A DNA stretch of 64,000 nt from Verrucomicrobiota bacterium (GTDB lineage Bacteria > Verrucomicrobiota > Verrucomicrobiia > Opitutales > Puniceicoccaceae), in NCBI GenBank assembly GCA_038744685.1, contig JBCDMB010000005.1, forward strand, positions 62,001-126,000, written 5' to 3'. The notes beneath the pieces were generated by a model. That model saw only the letters and a list, made by a program, of their open reading frames with translations. It was not told the origin of the DNA and did no database searches. Position 1 is the first letter of the stretch. Each line of letters starts with the position of its first letter. The translations under genes were made by a program, and so were the position numbers. This document shows positions 43,493 through 53,103 of this stretch, in pieces.

Positions 43493-44731
43493 ATGCGAGT
43501 AGTGCATGTTAGTTTTAGGTCCGGAAAAGGCGGTGCTTCTGGTGCGGCGTTCAGGCTTCATAAAAGGCTCGCGGATGCCGGGGTTGATAGCCATTTCTAC
43601 AGTTCTAATTCGACTGGAGTGGACGACCGCGAGCATGGTCCGAGAACTGCAGTTGATCGTGCTCTTCAAGCAAGGATTGTTCCCCGTATTGAGCGATTCA
43701 TTGGGGCTCGTTTGAGACCTCATCATGACAAGCACTCGATCAATTTTTTCCCGTCAAGTGTCGTGCGAGATGTGAGAAGGTTAAGGCCAGATATCGTGAA
43801 TCTACATTGGGTTGGAGATGGGATGTTGAGACCGGAGGCTCTGAAGGGATTCGGCTGTCCACTTGTTTGGACATGTCATGATCTTTGGCCCCTTTTGGGC
43901 GCGGAGCACTATTTTAGAGATTCGGAGGCCTTTCGAATTGGCTATAGTTCGCCTGATTATGAACGCAACAGCGTCAATCTTAATCGATGGCTTTGGAAAC
44001 GTAAGCTTAAATCTTATAAAAGAGTGAATATTGAGGTGGTGTGTAATAGCGACTGGGTGAGAAAGTGCGCTCTACAGAGCGAACTCTTTCGTTCTCAACG
44101 AATTAGGACAATTCACTATGCAATCGATACGGAATTGTTTAGGCCAAGAGATCGCTCGAAGTGTAGAGAAATGTTTGATGTTGAGGCTGGCTCATATATG
44201 ATTTTGTTCGGAGCGGATACATTGAAAAACAAACGAAAGGGATTCGATCTCCTGCTTGAGGCGCTAAAGAAGATACCTGAGTCAATCGGTGGAAGAAATG
44301 TTGTTCCCGTTGTGTTCGGCCCCTCATGCGGTAATGACGTTAGAGAGAGTGCAGCCTTAAGGCATGTTGGGTATATTACGGACCAACAACTTTTGTCACA
44401 TCTGTATAGTGCCGCGGATGTGATGGTTACACCTTCTCGTAAGGAGGCTTTTGGACTGACCTGTCTTGAAGCGTTGTCGTGCGGCACACCAGTTGTAGCC
44501 TTTAAGACTGGCGGCTATTTGGACCAGATCAAACATATGGACAATGGCTGGTTGGCAGAAGAAGAATCGGTGGACTCGCTTCGGGAAGGGATATCGAGCG
44601 TTCTTTTGGATGAGGGTTTACGAATTAGAATGGGAGAGCAGGCACTCAGAACTGTCCGTTCAAGGTTCACAATTGAACGTGAGGTAAACGGATATGAATC
44701 GCTTTATTCGGAGTTAGTAGAAGGTCTATGA
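43493..44731 (+). CDS. GT4-family glycosyltransferase
   Basis: 412 residues from ATG 43493, where the GT-B fold begins (RVVHVSFRSGKGGASGAAFRL). The N-terminal glycine-rich loop is followed by the acceptor domain (DIVNLHWVGDGMLRP, VWTCHDLWPLLGAEHYF), and the donor domain has the usual KNKRKGFDLLLEAL, VVPVVFGPS, and the E-x7-E site in SRKEAFGLTCLEALSCGTPVVAF. It is a retaining nucleotide-sugar transferase of the kind found in O-antigen and EPS loci. Its stop overlaps the next gene (ATGA), so the two form one unit. Confidence 0.9.
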   Translation: MRVVHVSFRSGKGGASGAAFRLHKRLADAGVDSHFYSSNSTGVDDREHGPRTAVDRALQARIVPRIERFIGARLRPHHDKHSINFFPSSVVRDVRRLRPDIVNLHWVGDGMLRPEALKGFGCPLVWTCHDLWPLLGAEHYFRDSEAFRIGYSSPDYERNSVNLNRWLWKRKLKSYKRVNIEVVCNSDWVRKCALQSELFRSQRIRTIHYAIDTELFRPRDRSKCREMFDVEAGSYMILFGADTLKNKRKGFDLLLEALKKIPESIGGRNVVPVVFGPSCGNDVRESAALRHVGYITDQQLLSHLYSAADVMVTPSRKEAFGLTCLEALSCGTPVVAFKTGGYLDQIKHMDNGWLAEEESVDSLREGISSVLLDEGLRIRMGEQALRTVRSRFTIEREVNGYESLYSELVEGL

Positions 44732-45570
44732 TGTATGATTACTTGAATATTGGCTGCGGTTCGCACGCGCATCCGGAGTGGCACAACATCGATATGGTGG
44801 CTAATGCGAAGGGGGTGCGTGTATATGATTTGCGTAAGGGATTGCCCTACGCCGCCGACTCAATGGATGCGACCTACAGCTCTCATGTACTAGAGCACCT
44901 GAGTCCAGAAGCAGGTCGTACGTTTATTGACGAGCAGTTTCGTGTGCTTCGAAAAGAAGGCGTTATTCGGTTAGTTGTTCCTGATCTTGAGCAGAAAGTA
45001 AGACTATATTTACACCATCTTGAGCGAGCAAAGATCGGCGAGGATTCGGGTGAGTATGACTGGATGTTGATTGAGCTTTATGACCAATTCGCAAGGCGGG
45101 TAAGTGGCGGTCAAATGCGTGCAGTTCTCAAAGATCGCTCTTTACCAATTCGAGATTTCATTCGAGATCGGATGGGAGCGCAATTTGCCCATTTTTTCGA
45201 GGATGAGATGCCGAAAGATATGCACACAATGAGGTATTCGCTACCCTATCGTAAGCGTGTTTTTCGCAAGATTAAGGTCTTGCTGGAAGGGCTCCGTAAG
45301 CAAGTAGCGTTTTGGTTGCTGGCTCTTCTTGGCGGTAAGTCTTTCGTGACAGCTTTCAGAGAAGGACTCTTCATCAATGGTGGCCAACTTCATCTATGGA
45401 TGTATGATGCTTACTCCGTCGAGCGACTTCTAAAGGATGGAGGCTTTTCGGATGTTCGGGTATGCATAGCTAGTGAGAGCCGGATACCTGAATTTGATCG
45501 TTTTGAATTGGATGTGATTCGCGGAAAGATCCGAAAAGCTGATTCACTTTTTGTGGAAGCTGTGAAGTAG
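44728..45570 (+). CDS. SAM-dependent methyltransferase-like protein
   Basis: 280 residues. A class I methyltransferase core: YLNIGCGSHAHPEWHNIDM (SAM-binding loop), GVRVYDLRKGLPYAADSMDATYSSHVLEHLSP and FRVLRKEGVIRLVVPDLE. A ~120-residue insertion (EYDWMLIELYDQFARRVSGGQMR...) follows before the C-terminal strand VERLLKDGGFSDVRV. Proteins of this build occur in polysaccharide loci and may methylate sugars or act on lipid-linked chains. It overlaps the upstream GT4-type gene by 4 bp. Confidence 0.85.
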   Translation: MMYDYLNIGCGSHAHPEWHNIDMVANAKGVRVYDLRKGLPYAADSMDATYSSHVLEHLSPEAGRTFIDEQFRVLRKEGVIRLVVPDLEQKVRLYLHHLERAKIGEDSGEYDWMLIELYDQFARRVSGGQMRAVLKDRSLPIRDFIRDRMGAQFAHFFEDEMPKDMHTMRYSLPYRKRVFRKIKVLLEGLRKQVAFWLLALLGGKSFVTAFREGLFINGGQLHLWMYDAYSVERLLKDGGFSDVRVCIASESRIPEFDRFELDVIRGKIRKADSLFVEAVK

Positions 45571-45681
45571 GAGTCTTAGTTCGACCCTACTTGTTCAGTA
45601 TGCTCTCAAAATATGACTGAAAACTCCATTCTTTGAGTGCTCGAGAATATGTCGTCTGGGAAGCTATAGGTCTTTTTCCTT

Positions 45682-47118
45682 ATGCACTTGGACAATTCAC
45701 TTTATTTGATTTTTCTTCAGAAGGAGCACGGGTTCCTCTTCGGTAGCCCATTAAGCAATAGAATGGAAAGCCTCAGGTTAGTCATTGCAAAAGCGAAAAA
45801 GCACCAAGGCTTCCGACGATATCTTGGAAACACTGGTTGGCTCTTCGGAGGTAGGATGCTCCAGTTGGTTCTCGGGCTATTCGTGTCGATTGCTGTTGCT
45901 CGTTATCTTGGTCCATCGGACTTCGGACTCTTTAATTTTGTTCTATCGATTGTAGCCTTGCTTGCGGTTCTCGGAAATCTAGGTCTTCAAGCCTTAGCCA
46001 AGCGGCAGTTTGTCGAGGAACCGGATTGTCGCGATGACATTCTCGGCACTTGCTTGGTGCTAAGCGTTTCTGCTGGTCTTCTCGTTTATGCCTGTCTTCT
46101 AGCTGTCGCGAGTTTTGTTACTTCCTCAAATCTGGACTTTGCCCTCTTCTCTTTACTAGGTGCAAGCTCGCTGCTCTTTGGGCCCTTTAAGTTAATTGAG
46201 GTCTGGTTTCAATCGCAGGTGAGGTCAGATCTCGCTGTTACGGCAACAGGTATCAGCCTGATAGTCTTTTCGTTAGTCAAGTTAGGTGCCATTTATTTCG
46301 GGGCCAGTGTACTTGAGTTTGCTTACATCTCGTTGGTGTCAGCTATCTCCTTTTCTTGTCTACTTATCTATTTCTACAAGAAGCATTTCGGTTCGGTCCT
46401 TCGATGGCGATTCAAGCATACGATTGCATCAGATTTTCTTAAGCAGTGCTGGCCATTGATTCTCTCCGGTCTCGCGATTGCGGTTTACATGAAAATCGAC
46501 CAAATCATGTTGGGAACTTTGCTTGGACAGGAAGCGGTGGGCTATTACTCGGTTGCAGTAAAGATTAGCTCAGTTTGGTACTTTATTCCCGCTATTCTGG
46601 CTACCTCGCTCTTCCCGGCGATTATGAACGCACGTAAGAGAAGCCGGAAGCTCTACGTTGGTCGCTTGCAGCAGTACTTTGACCTTAACGCTGGCCTCTC
46701 TTACTTGATCTGCGTACCCCTTTCTTTCGCCGCTCCGTTGATCGTCGATCTTCTTTTTGGGGATGAATTTAGCGATTCGGGACCCATACTTGCCGTTCAA
46801 GCCTGGAGTAGCCTGTTCGTTTTCCTTGGCGTCGCTCGTGGGGAGTATCTCGTCGCAGAGAAGTTGTTTAAGTTTTCATTTTGCTGCACCGTTCTTGGAG
46901 CGATCATCAACATTGCATTAAATTATGCGCTGATTCCGGTCCACGGCGGACTCGGTGCGGCAATTGCTACACTTGTCTCCTATGCGGTTTCAGCGTTTCT
47001 GAGCTCCGCTTTTCTTAGAAATAATGACAACATCTTTCGTCGGCAGGTCACCTCTTTGTTCGCGCCTTGCTTGCTGTTTAAAATGCAAAAGTTGAAAATC
47101 AATGAGACCGATAAGTAG
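45682..47118 (+). CDS. Polysaccharide flippase (Wzx-like, MATE superfamily)
   Basis: 478 residues from ATG 45682; ATG 45763 (MESLRLVIAKAKKHQGFRR) is an alternative that fits the family N-terminus better, since flippases normally start just before GWLFGGRMLQLVLGLF. Twelve to fourteen hydrophobic segments, with ARYLGPSDFGLFNFVLSIV, KIDQIMLGTLLGQEAVGYYSVAVKIS, and ALNYALIPVHGGLGAAIATLVSY. It flips the lipid-linked repeat unit across the inner membrane. The next gene starts inside its end (17 bp overlap). Confidence 0.9.
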   Translation: MHLDNSLYLIFLQKEHGFLFGSPLSNRMESLRLVIAKAKKHQGFRRYLGNTGWLFGGRMLQLVLGLFVSIAVARYLGPSDFGLFNFVLSIVALLAVLGNLGLQALAKRQFVEEPDCRDDILGTCLVLSVSAGLLVYACLLAVASFVTSSNLDFALFSLLGASSLLFGPFKLIEVWFQSQVRSDLAVTATGISLIVFSLVKLGAIYFGASVLEFAYISLVSAISFSCLLIYFYKKHFGSVLRWRFKHTIASDFLKQCWPLILSGLAIAVYMKIDQIMLGTLLGQEAVGYYSVAVKISSVWYFIPAILATSLFPAIMNARKRSRKLYVGRLQQYFDLNAGLSYLICVPLSFAAPLIVDLLFGDEFSDSGPILAVQAWSSLFVFLGVARGEYLVAEKLFKFSFCCTVLGAIINIALNYALIPVHGGLGAAIATLVSYAVSAFLSSAFLRNNDNIFRRQVTSLFAPCLLFKMQKLKINETDK

Positions 47119-47812
47119 GAAACAACTACTCAGAGAAAAACTCCAACCCATTTTCCGGACTCTCAAGTGGAAACGCTTTTGTCGGAGAGGTTTCAACGGT
47201 CTCGATGAGAAGCTCGAGCGACATTTGAATTTCGATAACGGTGTCTTTCTGGAGGCAGGGGCAAATAATGGAGTCAAGCAGAGCAACACTTACTATCTAG
47301 AGGCAATCAGAAATTGGAAAGGGATTTTGGTGGAACCCGTCCCCGATCTATATAAGCAGTGTCTAAGGAGGCGAAAGTCATCGAAGGTCTATCACGCTGC
47401 TTTGGTGAGTAATGGTTATGCGGATGATACGATTCGCCTCTCATTTGCCGACTTGATGACCGTAGTTAAAGATGGGTCTGCTAGTGAAAAACACACTCGG
47501 GAGGGGAGGGCGTTACAGCGCTTGGATAATGGATACGATTTCGATGCTCCAGCAATGACATTGGATAGTGTGATTGAGAGTTCTGGTTTTAGGCAGATCG
47601 ACTTCTTGAGCTTGGATCTAGAAGGCTATGAAGCGGAGGCATTGAGTGGACTAAACCTCATGAGAAATGGACCAAGGTATCTCCTCGTGGAAGTCCGCGA
47701 GATGAGTAAGATTCTCGATGTCGTTGGTAACTATTATCGGGAGCTTGAAGTTCTTACAGATGGTGGAAATTACAAAGATGTTCTATTTGTGAAAGTGACT
47801 CCAAGTGAGTGA
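47102..47812 (+). CDS. FkbM-family methyltransferase
   Basis: 236 residues. FkbM pattern: NGVFLEAGANNGVKQSNTYYLE (SAM loop), WKGILVEPVPDLYKQCLRRR, VYHAALVSN and the downstream PAMTLDSVIESSGFRQIDFLSLDLEGYEAEALSG. This is a SAM-dependent O-methyltransferase type often found in capsule and LPS loci, where it methylates sugar hydroxyls. It overlaps the flippase end by 17 bp and the next glycosyltransferase start by 8 bp, so it is tightly co-translated. Confidence 0.88.
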   Translation: MRPISRKQLLREKLQPIFRTLKWKRFCRRGFNGLDEKLERHLNFDNGVFLEAGANNGVKQSNTYYLEAIRNWKGILVEPVPDLYKQCLRRRKSSKVYHAALVSNGYADDTIRLSFADLMTVVKDGSASEKHTREGRALQRLDNGYDFDAPAMTLDSVIESSGFRQIDFLSLDLEGYEAEALSGLNLMRNGPRYLLVEVREMSKILDVVGNYYRELEVLTDGGNYKDVLFVKVTPSE

Positions 47813-48737
47813 ATCCTATCAGTGTAAATCTCCTGTGCTCTTCTTGGTTTTTAATCGTCCCGAGCAAACGGCCGAAGTCTTTCAGAGTATCCGTAATGCA
47901 AAGCCATCGCGACTCTATGTGGCGGCAGACGGTCCCCGCGATGGTCGAGTCGGTGAAGCCGAAAGATGCTGTAGAGTGCGAGAGATAGCCCTATCAGTAG
48001 ACTGGAACTGTGAGGTTAAGACGCTTTTTCGCGGTAAGAACCTGGGGTGCGGTAAAGCTGTAAGCGAAGGTATTTCTTGGTTTTTTGAGAATGAGGAGAT
48101 GGGTATTGTGCTCGAAGATGATGTTCTTGTCCTTCCTCGGTGGCTTGCGTTTGCTGATGAACTATTAGTCAGGTATAAGGATGACTATAGGATAGGTTCG
48201 ATTTCAGCTCAGTCCCCAAATCTGGAAAGTAGGGTTGATCAATCTTACTGGTTTTCCTCGGCGTTTCTTTGTTGGGGATGGGCGTCTTGGAGGCGAGTTT
48301 GGAGAGATTTCGATTTTGAGATTGCCGACGAGGGTAAGGGTATAAGAGACTTCACTTCCCTACACCGTTTTTACTACCCATTTGAAGTTCGGTGGAATCG
48401 TGTAGTTGAGCGCCTTAGAAACAATCAGGTGGATACCTGGGATTACAGGGTGCAGCTTTGCTTTTTCAAAAACAAGTATCTCTCGATTGTCCCGTCTGCA
48501 AATGCAGTGACAAACATAGGTTTTGGCGAAGATGCGACGCATACGACTGGCTCGCCAGAAAGTCTCAATGCGGCGACGTTCCAGTTTACTACACTTGAAC
48601 ACCCGAGCACTGTCCTGTTACGAAAAGGACTGGATCGGAGACTCTATAAAGAAATCCAGAAGCTATCATGGTCTCATGCCCTCAGATCGTTGACAGCGAA
48701 GTGGATTCGATCATTTGGGGTAAAGTTAACCAGATAA
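47805..48737 (+). CDS. GT2-like glycosyltransferase (GNT-I/HlpA type)
   Basis: 310 residues from GTG, overlapping the preceding gene by 8 bp. GT-A-like motifs: PVLFLVFNRPEQTAEVFQSI, LYVAADGPRD, the LFRGKNLGCGKAVSEGISWFF helix, and the DxD-like IVLEDDVLVLPRW. The following YWFSSAFLCWGWASWRRVWRDFD is characteristic of a nucleotide-diphospho-sugar transferase group once annotated as hemolytic protein HlpA-like. It should add a sugar to the growing unit. Confidence 0.82.
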   Translation: MSESYQCKSPVLFLVFNRPEQTAEVFQSIRNAKPSRLYVAADGPRDGRVGEAERCCRVREIALSVDWNCEVKTLFRGKNLGCGKAVSEGISWFFENEEMGIVLEDDVLVLPRWLAFADELLVRYKDDYRIGSISAQSPNLESRVDQSYWFSSAFLCWGWASWRRVWRDFDFEIADEGKGIRDFTSLHRFYYPFEVRWNRVVERLRNNQVDTWDYRVQLCFFKNKYLSIVPSANAVTNIGFGEDATHTTGSPESLNAATFQFTTLEHPSTVLLRKGLDRRLYKEIQKLSWSHALRSLTAKWIRSFGVKLTR

Positions 48738-49335
48738 CTGGTTTGGTTAGATGTATATTGTTTCCACAACCAGAGTCGGCTTGAAGACCACTACAAGCAA
48801 GCGACTGTCCAGAGAGACTCCACTGCATCTGCTTCGTCGATACCACAACGCGTAAGAGTCTGGTATTCATCGTCAATCATTTTGCGCTTCCTGCCACTAC
48901 CTTCGCCTCCACCTATCCCGCGTCGGAGGGGTCAGGGTGTTCAGAAATGTTCTGTAAATGTACCATACAATACCTCAGGGTCAAGGGCTTCTACGGCACC
49001 TTCGAGAACAGGGTGAAGACCCAGATTTGGATCGCTATCTAGCGTATCATTGATGGTAGTTTATTTCGATTAGGGAGCGGCGATACGGTAAGTTCCAGTT
49101 CCGAAAAATGCGGAGGTGCTCTCTATTTTCACTGAAACCTTGAATTTCTCTCGGACGCTTAAATGATCTCTTGATCATCGGATCTCGCTAAACTCCGTTT
49201 AGGTGATAACAATTTCATATTGTAAGCAAAAATGTTAAGTCATTATCGAGTGTGGGTCAAAGTTGTGAAAGTATGTCAGCCGACAATGTTGCTGTGTGCT
49301 TCCATCTATGGGATCGCCTTGGATGAACATAAGAA
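48738..49335. other. 598-bp gap, no gene recognised
   Basis: No supported coding frame. The short minus-strand frame 48682-48876 has no family resemblance. The region contains many stops in all frames, no member of the palindrome families and no strong hairpin. It may hold a promoter for the AglQ-like gene and decayed DNA from an earlier gene. Confidence 0.5.
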
Positions 49336-50409
49336 ATGAGAACATTCCGCTCCATATATCTGGATATTTGTAGTGCAGCGGTGGCGCGTCAGGCTTCTGA
49401 TGGGAGAATGCCTGCTGGTCATAACGGCCACTATCACGACCCTGAAACACCCGTAAGAAACACTTCGCATTATATCATAGCGTTTTTGCGTGCCTGGGAG
49501 TTGAGTGATGACAGTAGTTTTCTTGAAGCTGCAAAGAGGTCCGTCGATTGGCTGATCAAGAGCAACCCATACCGAGGAAAATACAATTTCCAACACCGTT
49601 CGAAACCGGGGAAAGATCTTTGCAATGGCTTGATTGGCCCTGCCTGGGTGATAGAGGCACTGCTCTTTTCGGAGAAGTATCTTGAGATCCGTGAAGCGCG
49701 CGAATTGGCCAGGGACCTATTCAATTTGCACCCGTTTAATTCGAAAACAAAGGTCTGGGATCGAGTCGAACCTGATGGATCTAGATTATCCTTTGATATG
49801 ACTTTCAATCACCAACTTTGGTTTGCAGCTTGTGCTTCGCCTTTAATCACCGATACGCCAGAAGCAGAAGAACGGATAGGTGCATTTGCCGATAACCTTC
49901 CAGATTTATTTGATATGGCTGCCAGTGGTCGTATTGTCCACCCGTTGTGGGTTCGTCAGAGACGTCTTCGTGAACGGGTAAAACGAGCTATTAAGCCTGC
50001 TCATCACCAAGCACTCCTTTCTAAAGAAATAGGGTATCACGCGTTCAACCTTTTAGGATTTTCGATCATGAAATTAGGCGGAGTTTCGTTGAATCCGAAG
50101 GTCCTCAGCCGAATCGAGAAAGCAATCGAATACCTTAATACAAATGAATACTTAAATGGCATCGAATCGTCAGAGTGCGGTTTTCCATACAACCCGCCTG
50201 GATGGGAAGTCCCAATGGCTAAATCCGTTTTAGCAGGGGGCTTTCCAGCTGAGTGTACCGTTTGGATCCAGCGTCAGCTGGCTTATAGTTTCGATTCATC
50301 AAATAGAATGATGTCTCACCGAACTGACGATCCCGAAACCCAGACAGCGCGGATTTATGAGGCGAGCCGCCTACGGAACGAATTCTTCGATTTAGAGCTG
50401 CAAGCATAA
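49336..50409 (+). CDS. Six-hairpin (alpha/alpha) barrel protein, AglQ-like
   Basis: 357 residues. Helical repeats with conserved Trp, His and Asp: DGRMPAGHNGHYHDPETPVRNTSHYII, DWLIKSNPYRGKYNFQHR, LIGPAWVIEALLFSE, SFDMTFNHQLWFAA and HAFNLLGFSIMKLG. The pattern resembles the (alpha/alpha)6 glycosidase/epimerase-type fold and the poorly known agl-cluster protein AglQ, which sits in glycosylation loci. It has no signal peptide, so it acts in the cytoplasm or at the inner face of the membrane. It may trim or modify a lipid-linked sugar; the reaction is unknown. Confidence 0.55.
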   Translation: MRTFRSIYLDICSAAVARQASDGRMPAGHNGHYHDPETPVRNTSHYIIAFLRAWELSDDSSFLEAAKRSVDWLIKSNPYRGKYNFQHRSKPGKDLCNGLIGPAWVIEALLFSEKYLEIREARELARDLFNLHPFNSKTKVWDRVEPDGSRLSFDMTFNHQLWFAACASPLITDTPEAEERIGAFADNLPDLFDMAASGRIVHPLWVRQRRLRERVKRAIKPAHHQALLSKEIGYHAFNLLGFSIMKLGGVSLNPKVLSRIEKAIEYLNTNEYLNGIESSECGFPYNPPGWEVPMAKSVLAGGFPAECTVWIQRQLAYSFDSSNRMMSHRTDDPETQTARIYEASRLRNEFFDLELQA

Positions 50410-50537
50410 TCAGAATAAAGTTTAACAGGTGCAGATTTTAGTAAAAGCGCGCTTCTAAGGTGTTTTAGAGGCTAAGAATCTTCTCCACGGTTCTTCAAAA
50501 ATTCTAAAAACCTCCTTAACCGACCATCGGTTATTTT

Positions 50538-51926
50538 ATGAAATCTAACAGACCCACCGTCTTAAATCCCAATTCACCTAAGCCAAGTTCGTTAGGTATC
50601 CGAGACTTCGTGGCCTTGCGGTGGATTGAGAAAGTATTCGTTTGTAATCTTATTCTACTGATTTTTCATTTCTATTCCTTCCCGATTCTCGGGTTCGGAC
50701 TGGATCTTGGAAGAGCCCTATTTATTGGGGCTACACCGGTATATTTTTATTACATCGTCAGATTTAAGACGTATACCATTGTGCATTATAATGTTGTAAT
50801 ATGTCTTCTATTGATAATGTCAGTCTTTCTTTCTATCACGTTTGGAGATAGGGTTTTTCTAGGTCTCGCGAGAGAACAGATGGTGATTTACACTTTTGGG
50901 GTTTTGCTTTGTATATTTTCATATACTTTGATGGTAAATAACCCCTCATTGTTACGTGGAATGGGGTTCGTGATTGGTGGATGGTTGTTTCTTTGTATGA
51001 TGTTTTCGTTATTGAGTGGATATTATTACTACATTCTGGGAGATATTCCATTTGGAAGTATATTGTCCGAAGATCAGGTGAGATCGGCTGGCGCGAAAAG
51101 AATGATGCTCCCTGCGGCTAAACCTCCTCACCTAAGTGTAATTACTTCGGTTCTTGCTCTCTGGTGCTTTTACACTTTTCTTGGAAAGCGAAGGCTTCTC
51201 TCCTTATGCCTATTTGTTATTTCGGTCTCGATTTGCTTCCTAACGTTTTCAAGAAGTGGAATCGTTGCCTTAGGATTTTCCTTATTTTTCTCTCTATTTA
51301 TCGGAATATTTTTACGGATCGTGAAGGTAGATATAAAGTTCTTTATTGGCTCAATATTGATATCGCTACCAATTTTATTGTATCCAGTCATAAGTGAGTA
51401 CTTTCGGTATGAGCTTAACCTACGGGCGGTTGAGAGACTCGCTAGTATTGACTTCGAAACGATTAGATTTGGGAGGCATTTTGATCTCAGAATGCAGGCG
51501 GTATCGATTTTTGGAAATGCTTCATTTATAGAGAAGATCTTTGGTGTTGGAGTTGGCCAATTTGTCACTCATGCGAGTGGTCCATACGCGTTTTCTCTCT
51601 ACCTAACGGCTCTTGCTGAACAGGGTGTAATGGGTCTTGTTTTAACCGTATCATTGTTTACCGGACCAGTTTTTGTCAGCTTTTGGAAGATGATCAATAA
51701 ACGAACTAGAAGCACTACTTATTTGCTTGTATTCAGTATTGCTGTGGTTCTCTCGCTTTCAAATCTGTTCTATGAATTAAAGAACGCATTTCCGTTGTGG
51801 ATTACTTTAGGATGGCTGTATGCGATGGTAAATAGTAGGCCTTGGATGGTCTTGGAGTCCGATATGGATATTCAAGGTATGGTCAATTTCCGAAAGAGAA
51901 TGCGAACGAGCAGACGGCGGTCGTGA
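50538..51926 (+). CDS. O-antigen polymerase/ligase-like membrane protein (Wzy/WaaL family)
   Basis: 462 residues with about 11-12 hydrophobic segments and a long periplasmic loop before the last helices (LRAVERLASIDFETIRFGRHFDLRMQAVSIFG). The conserved end of the family is seen in IFGVGVGQFVTHASGPYAFSLYLTALAEQGVMGLVL. Wzy polymerises flipped units; WaaL attaches them to a lipid A core. Sequence alone cannot separate the two; a Wzy role is favoured because the locus has a flippase and no other polymerase. The sequence is very AT-rich. Confidence 0.8.
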   Translation: MKSNRPTVLNPNSPKPSSLGIRDFVALRWIEKVFVCNLILLIFHFYSFPILGFGLDLGRALFIGATPVYFYYIVRFKTYTIVHYNVVICLLLIMSVFLSITFGDRVFLGLAREQMVIYTFGVLLCIFSYTLMVNNPSLLRGMGFVIGGWLFLCMMFSLLSGYYYYILGDIPFGSILSEDQVRSAGAKRMMLPAAKPPHLSVITSVLALWCFYTFLGKRRLLSLCLFVISVSICFLTFSRSGIVALGFSLFFSLFIGIFLRIVKVDIKFFIGSILISLPILLYPVISEYFRYELNLRAVERLASIDFETIRFGRHFDLRMQAVSIFGNASFIEKIFGVGVGQFVTHASGPYAFSLYLTALAEQGVMGLVLTVSLFTGPVFVSFWKMINKRTRSTTYLLVFSIAVVLSLSNLFYELKNAFPLWITLGWLYAMVNSRPWMVLESDMDIQGMVNFRKRMRTSRRRS

Positions 51927-52145
51927 ATTAGGAGATAGAGTTGTTTACAATAAAACTCGTTTTTTCTAGGTCATGAGTCCGCTCCCTATGGTCCTATTTA
52001 AAACCTGGAATTTGGCCGCTAGGATTGACCTCAAAGGACCTTCTTTGGCCATGGCACAGAAGTAGCGAACGTTTTCCTTTTTAGTTTTTTTCAACCTTGT
52101 GACGATTTCTTTGGATTTCTAGCTGAAGTAATAACGGGTAGTGTA

Positions 52146-53030
52146 ATGACATCCTTAAGTGTAATCGTGCCTGTCTATGACGGAATGAGCTTCATCCCGA
52201 CGTTTTTCCGCGCTTGGCGTGAGCAGATTGAGGGAAAAGCCAGTACCGAGCTTATATTGGTAGACAATGGTTCTAGCGACGGGTCGTACGATTACCTCCT
52301 CAATCTGCAATTGGAATATCCGAGGTTCGAGGTTTTCTCGTACACCGATAAACAGAGTTCCTATGCTGCGAGAAATGCCGCTGTAAGACGAAGCAAGGCC
52401 CCGTTTTTACTATTTACTGACATTGACTGTATACCAAATCCTCAATGGGTTTTATCTGCCGAAAAGACAGCCGAGCTAGCGAGCGCTAAGGCGCTTGTGG
52501 CGGGCAAGGTTTCTCTTTTTCCTAGAGACGGATCATTTAACGCGTTCGAGTGGTTTGACTGTCAGAGTTTTTTGAAAACAGATCAACTTGCTCTCCAAAA
52601 GGTCGGAGTGACGGCGAACTTGTTTGTTTCTCGTCTTCTGTTTGAGGAAGTTGGAGGCTTTAGCGAAATGACCTCCGGTAGCGATGTTGATTTCTCTAAC
52701 CGCGCGGTTTCGGCAGGTGCAGAATTTGCCTATGCTCGTGATATGTGCGTGGGTCATCCAGCTCGGTCCACACAGCGAGAAGTCATAAAAAAGATTGACC
52801 GCGTAGCTCTCGGGAAGGCTGAGCATTGCCGCGAAGGATATGGCGTGCGCGAGAAGTTGCTTTTTGTTTCCAAGCAACTCTTTGGGCTTGTCATTCAACC
52901 TGCTTGGTGGAGGGGGTTACGGAGCATGGTTTGGGAGCCTAGGTTTTCATTGGGGTGGAAGTTTCGTTATGCGATTATCTCGCTGCGTTTATGGAGTCGT
53001 TATCGCCTAAAAATCCTTCGCAATCTTTGA
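52146..53030 (+). CDS. GT2-family glycosyltransferase
   Basis: 294 residues. Classic GT2 start: SLSVIVPVYDGMSFIPTFFRAW, then TELILVDNGSSDGSYDYL, SYAARNAAVRRSKAPFLLFTDIDCIPNPQWV (the DxD metal site), and a typical acceptor part GVTANLFVSRLLFEEVGGFSEMTSGSDVDFSNRAVSAG. It is a membrane-associated enzyme, with the tail helix VSKQLFGLVIQPAWWRGLRSM. It should add a sugar to the lipid-linked oligosaccharide. Confidence 0.9.
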   Translation: MTSLSVIVPVYDGMSFIPTFFRAWREQIEGKASTELILVDNGSSDGSYDYLLNLQLEYPRFEVFSYTDKQSSYAARNAAVRRSKAPFLLFTDIDCIPNPQWVLSAEKTAELASAKALVAGKVSLFPRDGSFNAFEWFDCQSFLKTDQLALQKVGVTANLFVSRLLFEEVGGFSEMTSGSDVDFSNRAVSAGAEFAYARDMCVGHPARSTQREVIKKIDRVALGKAEHCREGYGVREKLLFVSKQLFGLVIQPAWWRGLRSMVWEPRFSLGWKFRYAIISLRLWSRYRLKILRNL

Positions 53031-53103
53031 GCTCGTTATGAAGTTTTCGGTTCTTGCAATGTTAAGCAAGTAGTCTGGTCCCCCTGTTCTAATCTCGGAA
53101 TAA

